Under the pieces are notes generated by a model. It made no database searches and was not told where the DNA came from. It worked only from the letters and a program-made list of their open reading frames with translations. The translations under genes were made by a program, and so were the position numbers. This document shows positions 12,001-24,000 of a stretch of 64,000 nucleotides of DNA, one piece after another; within the stretch, counting starts at the first letter, position 1; each line of letters starts with the position of its first letter. Origin of the DNA: Spisula solida (taxonomy: Eukaryota > Mollusca > Bivalvia > Venerida > Mactridae); contig OX365955.1 of assembly GCA_947247005.1 (NCBI GenBank), positions 45,797,822-45,861,821 of the forward strand. The letters run 5' to 3'.

Positions 12001-15000
12001 TCTTGTGGACGCAACTCCTACAGTTTTGGCAGGATTTCGCTCAAACTTTTACAGATGAACAACCTAAATATATAGATGTGCATGAAGAAAGGAATTTGCG
12101 CTGCGATGAATTTTGGCAGAATTATGGCCCTTTGCAGGCCGGGGTATATTAGTGTGCTGAATGGCGACAGCTCTAGTTTGTTTTGTTGTAATTTATTTTA
12201 ATGTCTAAACACTCCTTATTAGTTCTTGTATGGTATCAATAATACTCTAGAGAGGCATTCAGCAGTAACCATAGATAGATAGATAGTGAGAAAAAATTAA
12301 CCTGGTCCTCACAAACCTAGTTTTAGCATATTCTTATCTATGATTTAATTTCAACCTTTTTCATGAGCAGACATTTAATTGGCAATATGTAGGAGGTGTA
12401 CTGTATATTTAAATTTGAAACTTTGGTCCACATATAATATATTTTCTTTTGAACTGATTTACAAAACAATTAAGTCTTGCATGTTTTTTTGGTCGCAATG
12501 TGGTTGCATTTATGTCAAGCTAGCCTCGATGCTGGATCAAGTTGGACCTATATATTAGACCAGTCATTTGAGCTTTTCATGTTAGATTTTATTGTTGTGC
12601 TAATTTTAGTTTAAATAGTTAATTATTTATACAAATAAAATATTTGTTGCCTTTCAAATTGCTAGATAGGGTCTTTATGGATAATAGGTATATTTATTCA
12701 CAATATTTACCTTTTATCGATCTTCAATGTTTACTTTTGTAGTGTCTCCTAGTTCATCGTTTTATGTAAAAAAGAAATTATGTATGTATATCATTGCCCA
12801 AAAAAAAGAATGAGGCCATTGCAACTCTGTTTGATAATATTATACAAATACGTCACATTTAGACATAAAATCGCAATAAGAATATTAATGAAAGCTTTTC
12901 ACAGGATATATAAGCTTACGATATGACTCTCGAGATCTCGATTGTAATTTATTACCCAGTGTTCATGGGAAAACTCAGTGTCAATATATTCCCAATGTTG
13001 TACTTGTATAAATACATGTATACATAATATAAACATACATGTAAGTGCATGTTTATAACTAGAAAACTTGACATATACATTTATACCTGACAGATTACTT
13101 TGTCACAACAAAACGCAAAATATATTGCCGACACAATATCACCATATTACACAGGTAGTGACTTATACTTGACATTCTACTGTCACCGATGACTTTAAAT
13201 TTTTTGTATTTTTTTTTTGGGAAGAAAAAACATTATTCAATAGGTGGCAAATGTTCTTTTATCAATCATTTTTAAAGACATGATAATTGTTTATTGTCTA
13301 TATTTTGGTATATTACCTATAGTCTGTCAATCGTTAGCCTTTGTTTACAAATAAAAATGAAAAATAAATGCATTTTTTTTCCCAAGTTCATTTTTGTTCA
13401 ATTTTGTTCATATTCACTTTAATGATGTACTCTTTAAATCTACACTGATAAAAAGCGGTCAGTCTTGACCGTTCATTTTCTGACATAGTTTTGAATATTT
13501 TTCTATACAGTGTCGGTGCTAGTATAAAAGCAACACTTTGCCAAGAAGAGAACTTCTCTGAAGTGTTTCTTTAACACATGGCCAATCCTTTTGGTACTAA
13601 ATGCACAAAGTATTAGCTGTGTGTAGTTATGTCTGCCATATTTCAGCAGAAATCTGACAGGCAAAAAAAGGCTATGCTCGGCATTTATTATTTAAAAAAA
13701 GTTAATTATATGAATTAATCCATTTATTACTATTGTCATTTCAGTCACAATCATCGCCTCACCACATTTGACCATCCACTGACCGGTCAGTCCACGATGG
13801 AAGCCCCAACACGGACACCACCACAGAGTCCCCTTACAAAGGGAGGACAACTTCGTAAGAGTGGCAAGTCAAAGAATATCAAAGCTCCGACAGCATCAAG
13901 GGGAGTGAACTCTAAAGTTATACTGAGGGGATGGCTTCAGAAACAGGTAAGTGTTGAACATTTTAGGCAATGCTATGATAATATAAACCTAGGTCCCACT
14001 GAATATTTTTTGACTTGGCGATGTACTCCCGATGTGGTTAATGATTTATCAGGACATCAGGAACAGGTTCCTTGTGGACGGTTTTTGGGGAAGTCATAAG
14101 ATAGTTTTTGATGTCGGAACCGAAGGAATTGTGTTGAATCGTGTGGTATCGGAAGAAATCGGGAGAACAACGCCTATGTAGAATTCCTCAGTGGGACCTA
14201 GGGCTTAAGGTCTGTTAATTGTCAGGCCTGCATATAATTAATGGACGTAAAATTGATAGCCTGTAATTCAAGTTGTTGAAACTCTAAATATTTTCAGTCC
14301 ATCAAGGCATTGCTTTCAACCTTGGCATACAACTGTACTTGTTTAGCATCATAAACACATTGCATTGTCAAAGTCATGTAACACTATCCAACATTTTAAC
14401 AGAATTATGGCCCCTGAGTATCTACAATATTGTTACATCTCCCACTTATAATAATAATGCAAAAAGATGATATTAAGTCAGACAGGGAAGGCAGCACTCA
14501 ACTTGGCCTAATCAATGGTTTGGTACTGATAACATGATCTTGATTATCCTTACAGGAAAGTGGTGGACTGAAATTATGGAAGAAGAAATGGTGTGTTCTG
14601 GCAGATTTTGGATTGTTTTTCTACAAAGATGAAGCTGAACAAAATTGTATTGGTAGGTCAACTTGTTCTTGTTAGATCAGCTGACAAATATTGTTTACAT
14701 GTACTGAAATACTGCAACAAACTCTTACAATATCTGTCACCAACTAAAGTACTACAAAAGTATTTGATAACATTGGGATAGGATAACATTGTCTGAATTA
14801 TGAATAACCTACATTCATGTATCTTTGATAAATTGCTACAATAAAGCTCTGTTCTGATTGATTCCTAAACACTTGTTAGCGTTAGATTTCTTATTTCCTG
14901 AAAAATGTAAAATCATATTTAGTTGTTGGAAAAGAATTTTAGGAATGTAATTTCAATGTAGACAAGTTATGGGTGTCCATGTCTTATTTTCAAATCACTG

Positions 15001-18000
15001 AGATGCCGTACACTGTGAATATAGCTAGTGTTCAATCAGAATCAATGCGCCTATCAATGTTTTCCCCCAGGGGGGGAGCGGCGGGCATACACAGGACTTT
15101 TGACAGAAGGCTGTTCCCGATAGGTGGAAATTTGAAAGACAGAATGGTGCTGAGTCCCGGGAAATTTTGCCTTTGGTCGTAATTTTGATCCCGGGGGTAT
15201 GTAAAGAATCTCCCAGTGAGGGGATTTTGACAAATTGCCCTTGCTCTAGGGTGGAATTTAGACTTCGAAAAAGTAAAAATGTCAAATTCCCCTGGGTCAG
15301 CCCGCCGCCCCCCCCTCCTGGGGGAAAACATTGATAGATGCATAATGTATAGGGTTAAATAATACTGCAGAAATGGCTGAAGGGTTATGGCATCTGTCGC
15401 TTGGACGGGAGGTTGAAGGTTCAAATCCCAACAGGGGTTTGTTATGGTATGCCAAGTGGTCTCGAATAGTTCAAACACCATAGACACCTCAAATAGGTTC
15501 TTTGACCCAGCAAACTAATGATCTACTAGTATAAAGTAGATGCCTTGACCAGGTAGATGGCTCATATTATTCCTGGGCTGGTAGTAGTCACAAAGCATCC
15601 TAGAAGAAAACTTAGAAATTTCTTAAAAACATGCAAATTCCTTAAGTATGTCAGCTCAACACGACAATCAAAGTTATTGAATGTATGCATAGGTTCTAAG
15701 CCTTCTGTACAGAGCTACAATAACCAATAAGAAAACATGGGCTAACCTTCTATTTAAGGAAAATATGAGCAGCACAAAATAATGACTTAAGTCAAAATAT
15801 TTAAGTTTTCCATTTCGTGAATACCACCCCAGGTCTAAGACAGTTTGATGCATTCAAGTTCTACTGTATGTGTAAAAAATGCTTTTATTATATATTATAT
15901 TATATTTCCAGGCTCGATATTGTTACCAAGTTACAGCATTAGCCCTTGTAAAGCACATGATGTCAACAAGAAACATGCATTCAAGGCAGAACATGAAAAC
16001 ATGAAGACATTTTTTTTTGCAGCCGATAATCAAGTACAGATGGATAGATGGGTCGAAGCCTTAAAACTGGCTGCCTTAGTACAGAGGGCCCCAGGGTAAG
16101 CATGTTTAAACAGGGGTTTTACAATAATCCGGAAATCCAGATTTGCGGCACAAGAAAGAATGGACTTTTCTGCAGAAAATGAAAGTTATTTGGTGAAAAA
16201 TTTCAAAGAATTGACAAAGTTATGGTCCTTTGAAATTGTATCGGCTGAATTTTACCTATAGAACATAGTTTAAACTGAGTTTTTCGTGTAGAGGCTTGTG
16301 CTAATGGCAACCAAAACAGACTTGTGACTTGTTCTCAGGATTGGGCGTTATGCCTAAGTAGAACCCATGTTTAAAGTAAAACCCTAATTATAAGACCACC
16401 ATTGGGGCCCTTCTTGTTTGTATTCAACTGAGACTATCAGGGACCCTTGAAAACAGGTCTCATTATTGAGTTGATCTTAATATTAAGACTAGATAAAGAG
16501 TACAACAAAGACTATGGACCTAGCAATAATTGTGGATCTTAATTTTGAGGCGGTATTATCTTTAAGGTGATCTTTGGGTGAGGTATTACTGTAGTGTTAA
16601 AAGAGTGTGTTTTCGTGTTTTCTTTGATGGCCCATCCCTGCTATTTATTTTTAGGGGCCACTTTTATGCTGAGCTGGTAATTTGTACACTGTTCTATTTT
16701 GTGACTTACATGCTCTGCTGTTTCTGTTGAGTGCAGACTTCCCTATCTGATATGTTGTTATCTTTACTTCATCAATGATTCTATATGTTACAGGTCCGGA
16801 CACATGCCTAAACTTATACCCAAATCTCCTATAATGAGCTGGAACGACAACATAGACAGTCCAGGTGTATCACCACCTGATATGCAACAGTATCCATTCA
16901 CCGGTCAAGGTGAAGGCATGCCACAAGATGGCGAACCTGATGATAGCTTTATGGCTAGATCCCCGCTACAAGCTCGTGAAAATACTCAAAATTACGCTGC
17001 CCCTTATCACAGACAGGATAGTGGACCTCAAAGTAGTAGTTTTGGAACTTTGCCAAGAGATGACCGAGGTCAAGGGTCATTAAACACGTCATATGATCCG
17101 CGGTATCCAGATGATAGAATGGAAAGGAATCGAGGTTCTCAAAGGTCAAACCCAGGTCAAGGTTTGCCTGATGATCAAAGGTCAATGTCTTCCGTAGGTC
17201 AAAGGTCAAGTCAGTATTCTGCAAGTACATTGCCAAGAGACATGAGGCATGGTCAGCCAGATAACAGAAGTTTAAGTTCACTCAGGGGTCAACAAGGGTA
17301 TAATTCATTGCCAAGGGATCAAAGGTCAAGGTTACCGAGTGGTGAAGGTCAGGGTTATCAAGGTCAGAGTGGTAGGGGAGATTATCCAGATAGATCAAAG
17401 AGAAGAAAGGAGGAAAATAATCCATACATGACCATGATGTCTCCACAGAATCAATATGAAAGGTAAATACTGTACAACCTCTCCTGAGTGGCCCTCTGTA
17501 GAGCAACAACCTTTCCTGAGTGGCCCTCTGTAGAGCAACAACCTCTCCTGAGTGGCCCTCTGTAGAGCAACAACCTTTCCTGAGTGGCCCTCTGTAGAGC
17601 AACAACCTCTCCTGAGTGGCCCTCTGTAGAGCAACAACCTCTCCTGAGTGGCCCTCTGTAGAGCAACAACCTCTCCTGAGTGGCCCTCTGTAGAGCAACA
17701 ACCTCTCTACAACACCTTCAAAATTCCCTAAGGTGATATTTACTGTGATTTCAATCTCTGTAGAGCATTTACCTCTACACAAGGGTCAATATTTGCAGAT
17801 CCTAAAAGGTGTTGCTCTACAGAGGTTGTACTATATGAGAATATATTAAAATGTGTATGCAGTTATAACCTGTATTAAGTTATCTTACTTAAGCAGTCAT
17901 TGTTATTAAATTCCAATTGTTCATTATACTAGTATTAAATATACAAATGTACCTGTAGTAATAGTATGTTTATATGTTTTTCAGGAAAATGGACCCTATG

Positions 18001-21000
18001 AAACACAGTAATCGACCCCTTCCACAGGAACCTACACATGTAAGGCCGAGATCTCAAGAACCTGTCCATGAACCAAGTCGATCAGGGGATTACGCAAGTC
18101 TGACTCGAATACGAGATAAAAAGAATAGTAAGTTACCGTTTAATCGTCTGTTTGATTTAGCTGCATCTTGATATAACCTTCCAGTTGTTACAGAAACCAG
18201 GCCCTGGTCTCCTGAAGCATCCCAAGTAGAAATCTCAACTCAAATTGAGATTTTGCTAAAGTCAAGAGTCGGAATTAGAGATATATCTGAAGCTTCTGCC
18301 CTTGAAATTTTACTGTATAAACTGTGAATAACATTTCTGTTGAGTGATGCTAATTTTGAGTCAAGTCTCGCATGGAAATTAACATAAAGACATATGCCAA
18401 TATTTGAGATGAGATCTTGCTCAGACTGAGATGCTTCAAGAGATCGGGGCCTGGAGCCCGTTACCTAACCCATAGGAAATGGCTTACTTCAAATAAGCGC
18501 TACATAGCGGAAAAAGTGATGAATTTATATGCTACCAATGAGTGCTGGCGGATAGTAGACCATTACACACCAAAGCGCCATCGAGTGCTACCGAAGTGGT
18601 ACGTTGCACAAGAAAGCGCTCGGTAGCACTTGCCTAGCAGAGTGCTGAGAAACGCTCTGTAGGGCGTTGGTAAGGCAACAGGCTTCTGTATTATACTGTA
18701 AATCCGGTATTATTCGTGGTAGTTTGATTTTCGCTAATTTTCGCGATTCGTACTCATCGCGAAATCATCATTCCGCATAAATATACTTCCATAACATTAG
18801 ACATATCTGGGAAATTTCAAAAGTGAATATAAACCACATAAACAAGACATTTTGGGTCGTAAATATTATTTTGGTATGCATGTAGTATATTTATATAACG
18901 TACATGTATCCGTATGAGGGACTTAAGAGACAATTATCTTCACAAGCATGAAACTGTTAGAACGTTTGTTTAGAAAACAATACAGATTGATAAACATGTT
19001 ACATGTACATACGACGCCCTATTAACTAACTGTGAAACACGATTAACTGATACGAGTACAATTTGTGAAATGCATTTAACAAACTACAGTATTCAACTTA
19101 TGACAGATCTAGTAATTAGAAATAATTCGTGTTTGGTTAAATTTATTTATTACTAGAATTTGTTAACTTTTTGTGGATTTGCTCACGAATATAATATTTG
19201 GGTTCCTTGATCGCGAAATCATCAATTTGCGAAAAAAGTTCAAAACCGAAAATCGCGAAATAAAGCTCGCGCGAATATAAAGTGATTTGCGGTATTAGTA
19301 AAAGATGATAAGATTAGGCCATTGCAACTTATTTGTCAATTATCAACTATTTTTATGAAATTTTGAAAAGGAAGGTGGACTCAGTGCTGATTTGCATAAA
19401 ATTTTGTTCTTTTACGTGCACACCTATGATTGGGAAATGCAAAACATAGCCTCTCAATGGAGGTGGCCTGTTTGTACAGGTAATCTTAAATAGCTGGTGG
19501 GGGTTCAACTAGGTGTCCATTATCAAAGGTCATTCTGAAAATGTTTTTTTGGGGTTTTACCATTTTATAGCAAAAACACATTAAAAAGGAAAATATGAAC
19601 TTATAATTCAGCCAGATTTATGTGGGTCAAATGTAGCTCTTATGGAAATTCCAGGAGTAATAAGGATCACAATATGACTGCGTCAAATGAAACCACAGTT
19701 TATTAGAAGAAAAATTTCTACAATCCATATTTTCAGTTTAAACTTTCAGTATATTTTTTGCTTACAATATCAGATAACTTGTGGTTCATTTCATTTTCAT
19801 AAATTTGTATTATGTAATATAATACTGTTTTATATATATTGTATATCTTATGTAAGGAAAATTTTATAACACAGGTTATAGCGCATAACTACTGTAGCTT
19901 ATTATTATACGGTGTAGTAAAGTAGGCAGTTACCACATTTCTGCGCTGAACCGTCAATTTATACTCAAGTTCTCTCCCTTGTTTGCATAATTTCATTGCT
20001 AGGTTTTAATTACTGACATTTACAATTCATATGCATTTTAATTAGCAGGAGCAGTATGTGGCAGTATTGTCCTTAGCTACATAAAATTGTATATACAGTT
20101 GTGATAGTGTATTCACATAATTTTATTGCTAGAACTGACAAGTATATCCCACAGTGTTGGCATTTCTGGTTGGTAGCACTAGGAGTGTTAGGTCATTTAA
20201 TGGTTTCATACATTCTTAATGAGTGCTTTATGTTGGAGATGTGAAATAAGATCTAATTCATGAAATCTGTCTTTTGGAATTTTGAAAAAAAAATATTGGA
20301 ATTTTTGTGACGAATAATTCATGAAATCTATGTTTTTGGAATTTTGAAAAAAAAAATTTGGAATTTTTGTGACGAAAAATGTCAAAGGAATTTATGTACA
20401 CGATATTTGTTGGAAAATGTGTTGAGCAGTACAAGTCAATTTCAGATCTGAAATCACCGGACCATGATAGATCTGGCCCAATAGGGGACACTTCCAGGGA
20501 TTCTAATCATCTTTCGCCACCCCAGCAACATCATCAACAACAACAACAACAACGAGCAGTTAGACCTACACAGTTATCACCGACACAACAACAGCGACCT
20601 GACTTGTATGTTGATATACCACATACTTACGTCAATGTGTACGACGAATCACAAGTCCGAGGTACGTTCCTTTTTCATCATTTACTGTAAACCTAGAAAA
20701 TTTTTGCACGATTTAGTTTCGCAGAGTTCGCTAGTGGCAGAATTTCGTGAAACAAAGTTGCTGCGAAAGTGCTTAAAGTTTCTTACACCTTCATCCCAAT
20801 TTAGTTTCGTTTTTAACAAAATTTAGGCTAGATCTTTACTGCTGTACTCTGTGTATAGTTGATATACTATTTAATCACATATCGAAGAAATTACACTCAA
20901 AAATATAATATTGAGTCAGACAGGGAAGGCAGCACTCAGCTTAACCAGCCGAGCACAGAAAACATAAAAAACACACATTACACATTGCCCACCTGAACCA

Positions 21001-24000
21001 GCCAAGCACAGAAAACATAAAAAACACACAAGGCACAATGCCCAACTAAAGAAGTTATGATCCTCCCATGTCCAAGCTGTCAAACCAGTTCATAAGAATT
21101 AACAATGAGTTTAACTTCATTATTTTAACATTATGTGACAGATGATTACACACATGGGTATTGTGTTTATGCTTTATATGTTTGTATTTTAGATTATCCT
21201 CCAGACTTGCCATCACGTCCTCCCTTGCCAGTCGAAGTACGACATCAGATAGTTGAAGATATCGCGAAATCTCACTCTCCCAACACACAGCGTGAACTTA
21301 TCAATGCTGAGAACAACCTGGAGCAACGAATGCGACAGCCAGCATTCTTTAATTACCCAACCCCTACACAGGAATCTCTTCCAAACTTTCCACAGGTAAA
21401 CACAATTATTGTGTTACGTTTGTACTTAAAATACTGTCCCGTTAGGATACTAATAGAGTGACGCTGTGGTCCACTATTACAGTTTAAAACCAATTATATT
21501 TTTAAGCTTATCCAGATATCTTTAATTTCAATGTTAATTAAAGCTACAACACTTTACCTGTTCAGACCTGTTGAACTCTTTTGTGTACACATAAAATAAA
21601 ACATGACTCTCACATTATCCTAACTGGACAGTATGATACCAAAGTTCATATGAACTACCTTAGGTTGATCATTCTAATGTCATTGTGGCCTTGAAATGTT
21701 TTGCAACTTTTTGTAAAAAGATGAACTTCAAGAATGATCTCATATTACCTCGAACCTGCCTTGTCATAACTAAGTTAGTTGTGATATTTAGACTAGTTAT
21801 TCACCATTTTATTTTATTTTTTCAGGACAGTCCAAGGTCACAATATTCTCAAAGGTCACAGAGGTCACATGATCGAGCACCACAGGAGGTCAGAGGTCAG
21901 CAACAATATCCAAGGCGATCAGGTTAGTTATTGTGTTGAGTTATTGTGCTCTACCTGTGTCTTGTTAACATAGCAACCAGTGGGACCTAGCAACACATTT
22001 TATCTAATAAAAATGTCAGAATTTGCAAAATTATAAAAATTCACATGGGAGGAATATTTGTGAATGAAATACTGTACGGATGATAAAATTCAACATTTTA
22101 TGACAGTTTCATTCAAATTAAGCCAATTATATGAGATTTTATCATTAAATGTAACTAAATCGCTTGTATTATATTGCATTTAACACTTGTCAAACTCTTT
22201 GTATTTTTGCTACTTTTTAACCCTGATGATAATATTTGAAGTTTATTCAAAAGTCGTAATATTTTATAACACTTCATAGAGAGAAACTACTTTTGATACC
22301 CTATTTATCAAAAAATTCAAAAGTTTATGAAGTATGATATTAAAATCCGTGCCATGGGGAATTTTTGAATTCAGAGATTTTTACACAATGGAATGTTTTG
22401 TTTAAGAAAACTTGTTTTTGATATGTATTTTAACGTTTCCTTCGATTTTTTTCGTATCACTTATATGTTAAAGTTTGTGTAATGTTGAGACAGAAAGTTT
22501 TGCATTTTCCATTGAACTTGGGATTAAAGATCTAGCCTATGCACTCATATATATGTAGATAGACCAAAAACATCTTCGTACATACTAAATTTATCCAAGC
22601 CATTTATTTTGGCATGGACGACAATGCCAGTAATTAATAATAGAAACTTAGTTTTTGATATACATCAATTATTATGTAATTAACTGTATAGAAACACACT
22701 GTATATTCATAACTAATGAATTATAGTTATTAGCTAGATATAAATTAGGCTAAACAATTCACTGAGCATGCTCATCTACCTACCCTGTAATGCATTTATC
22801 TCTACACCTCCAACATTGTAAATAAATATTATATTATTATCGTGTCGTACATAAGAGCATGGTTTTTGTAAAACATTACATTTTAAGTCGGTTGAATATT
22901 CAGTGTAGCAATACCACGTGGTTTTTGACTACAGTTCCAAGTAGAAATTTGTAAACATTGGAACACAAATATAGCCATAAGTATTTTATTTCTTCATCGA
23001 TTTCTATGAAATATACGCCACGCTAAGGGGGACATTATTTGCTTTCCATGAAATATAAGATCTTTTTCAGCAGCTTTACCGATTTTCCCATTACCCTGTG
23101 AAACCTACACGTTCCATGGTTTCACAGAGTAATGGACAAAACGACACAGCCCCTGAAAAAGATGTTACATTTCAAGGATAGCAAATAACTATCCCCTTAG
23201 CGTGGCGTATATTTCAAAGAAATCGATGAAGAAATAAAATAGTTATGGATATTTATTTTCCAATGTTTACAAATTTCTTCTTGTAACTGTAGTCAAAAGT
23301 CACGTGGTATTGCTACACTGATATTGCCACAGTTATAGGCGACATAAGTCTTTGAGTAGAAAACCGCTCCAGTTAGTGTTACTGTGTTCCATTTTTCACA
23401 GACTTTAAAGAGTGTCCATCAATTCTAATGATAGCTGTTTCCTAATGAATTAAACATTGAAGTATCTTGAATAACTATCTCTTAACATTTGAGTATGAAT
23501 TTGAGATTTTAAGGTCAATTTAAGATTTGAGTATTGAGTGTTAAGTGCTTGAAGTTATAATAGTTATGCCCCCCATCTTTGATGAGGGGGTATATGGCTT
23601 TGCACCTGTCTGTCGGGCGGTCTGTCTGTCGGTCGTATAAAATGGTTTCCGTTCAATAACTCAAGAATGTTTTGACCTAGGATCTTCAAACTTTACACGG
23701 AGGTTGGTCAACAACAGTAGATGACCCCTATTGATTTTGAGGTCAGTAGGTCAAAGGTCAAGGTCACTGTGACCTTTACCATTTCTGACTATTTAAATGG
23801 TTTCCGTTCAATAACTCAAGAACGCTTTCACCTAGGATCTTCAAACTTTACATGGAAGTTGGTCAGCAACAGTAGATGACCCCTATTGATTTTTAGGTCA
23901 GTAGATCAAAAGTCAAGTTCATGCACTGTGACCTTTACCATTTCTGACTATTTAAATGGTTTTTGTTCAATAACTGAAAAACGCTTTGACCTAGGATCTT

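Larger units (their letters stand above)
3006..13744 (+). other. Intron 1 (10.7 kb), repeat-rich
   Basis: Largest intron in the window. It holds several MITEs (3067-3276, 3735-4155, 4980-5390, 5426-5789), two or three SINEs (7975-8215, 9250-9345, a tail near 13629), a TGCC-type/ACCCTCGC repeat at 11918-12170 and a 28-bp tandem duplication at 11411-11466. Scattered short frames up to 93 codons show no homology that I recognise and no conserved splice context. A regulatory role is plausible for a first or second intron but is not shown. Confidence 0.7.
14653..15911 (+). other. Intron 3
   Basis: Contains a GC-rich MITE (15051-15337) and a degenerate tRNA-like SINE (15370-15480). The longest antisense frame (15032-15487) is the MITE and SINE read through and is not a gene. 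Confidence 0.7.
18128..20445 (+). other. Intron 6
   Basis: Holds a MITE-like inverted pair at 18196-18452, a GCGCTACATAGC repeat block near 18497-18670, a CGCGAAA-rich repeat at 18700-19300 and a two-copy 60-bp repeat at 20262-20380 next to the acceptor. The rest is A+T-rich. Confidence 0.6.

Noticed and set aside
15032..15487. 151-codon minus-strand frame
   Set aside because: It reads across a MITE with inverted ends and a SINE remnant, in an intron.
17282..17782. 166-codon minus-strand frame with LLLYRGPLRRGC repeats
   Set aside because: Antisense reading of the 32-bp minisatellite.
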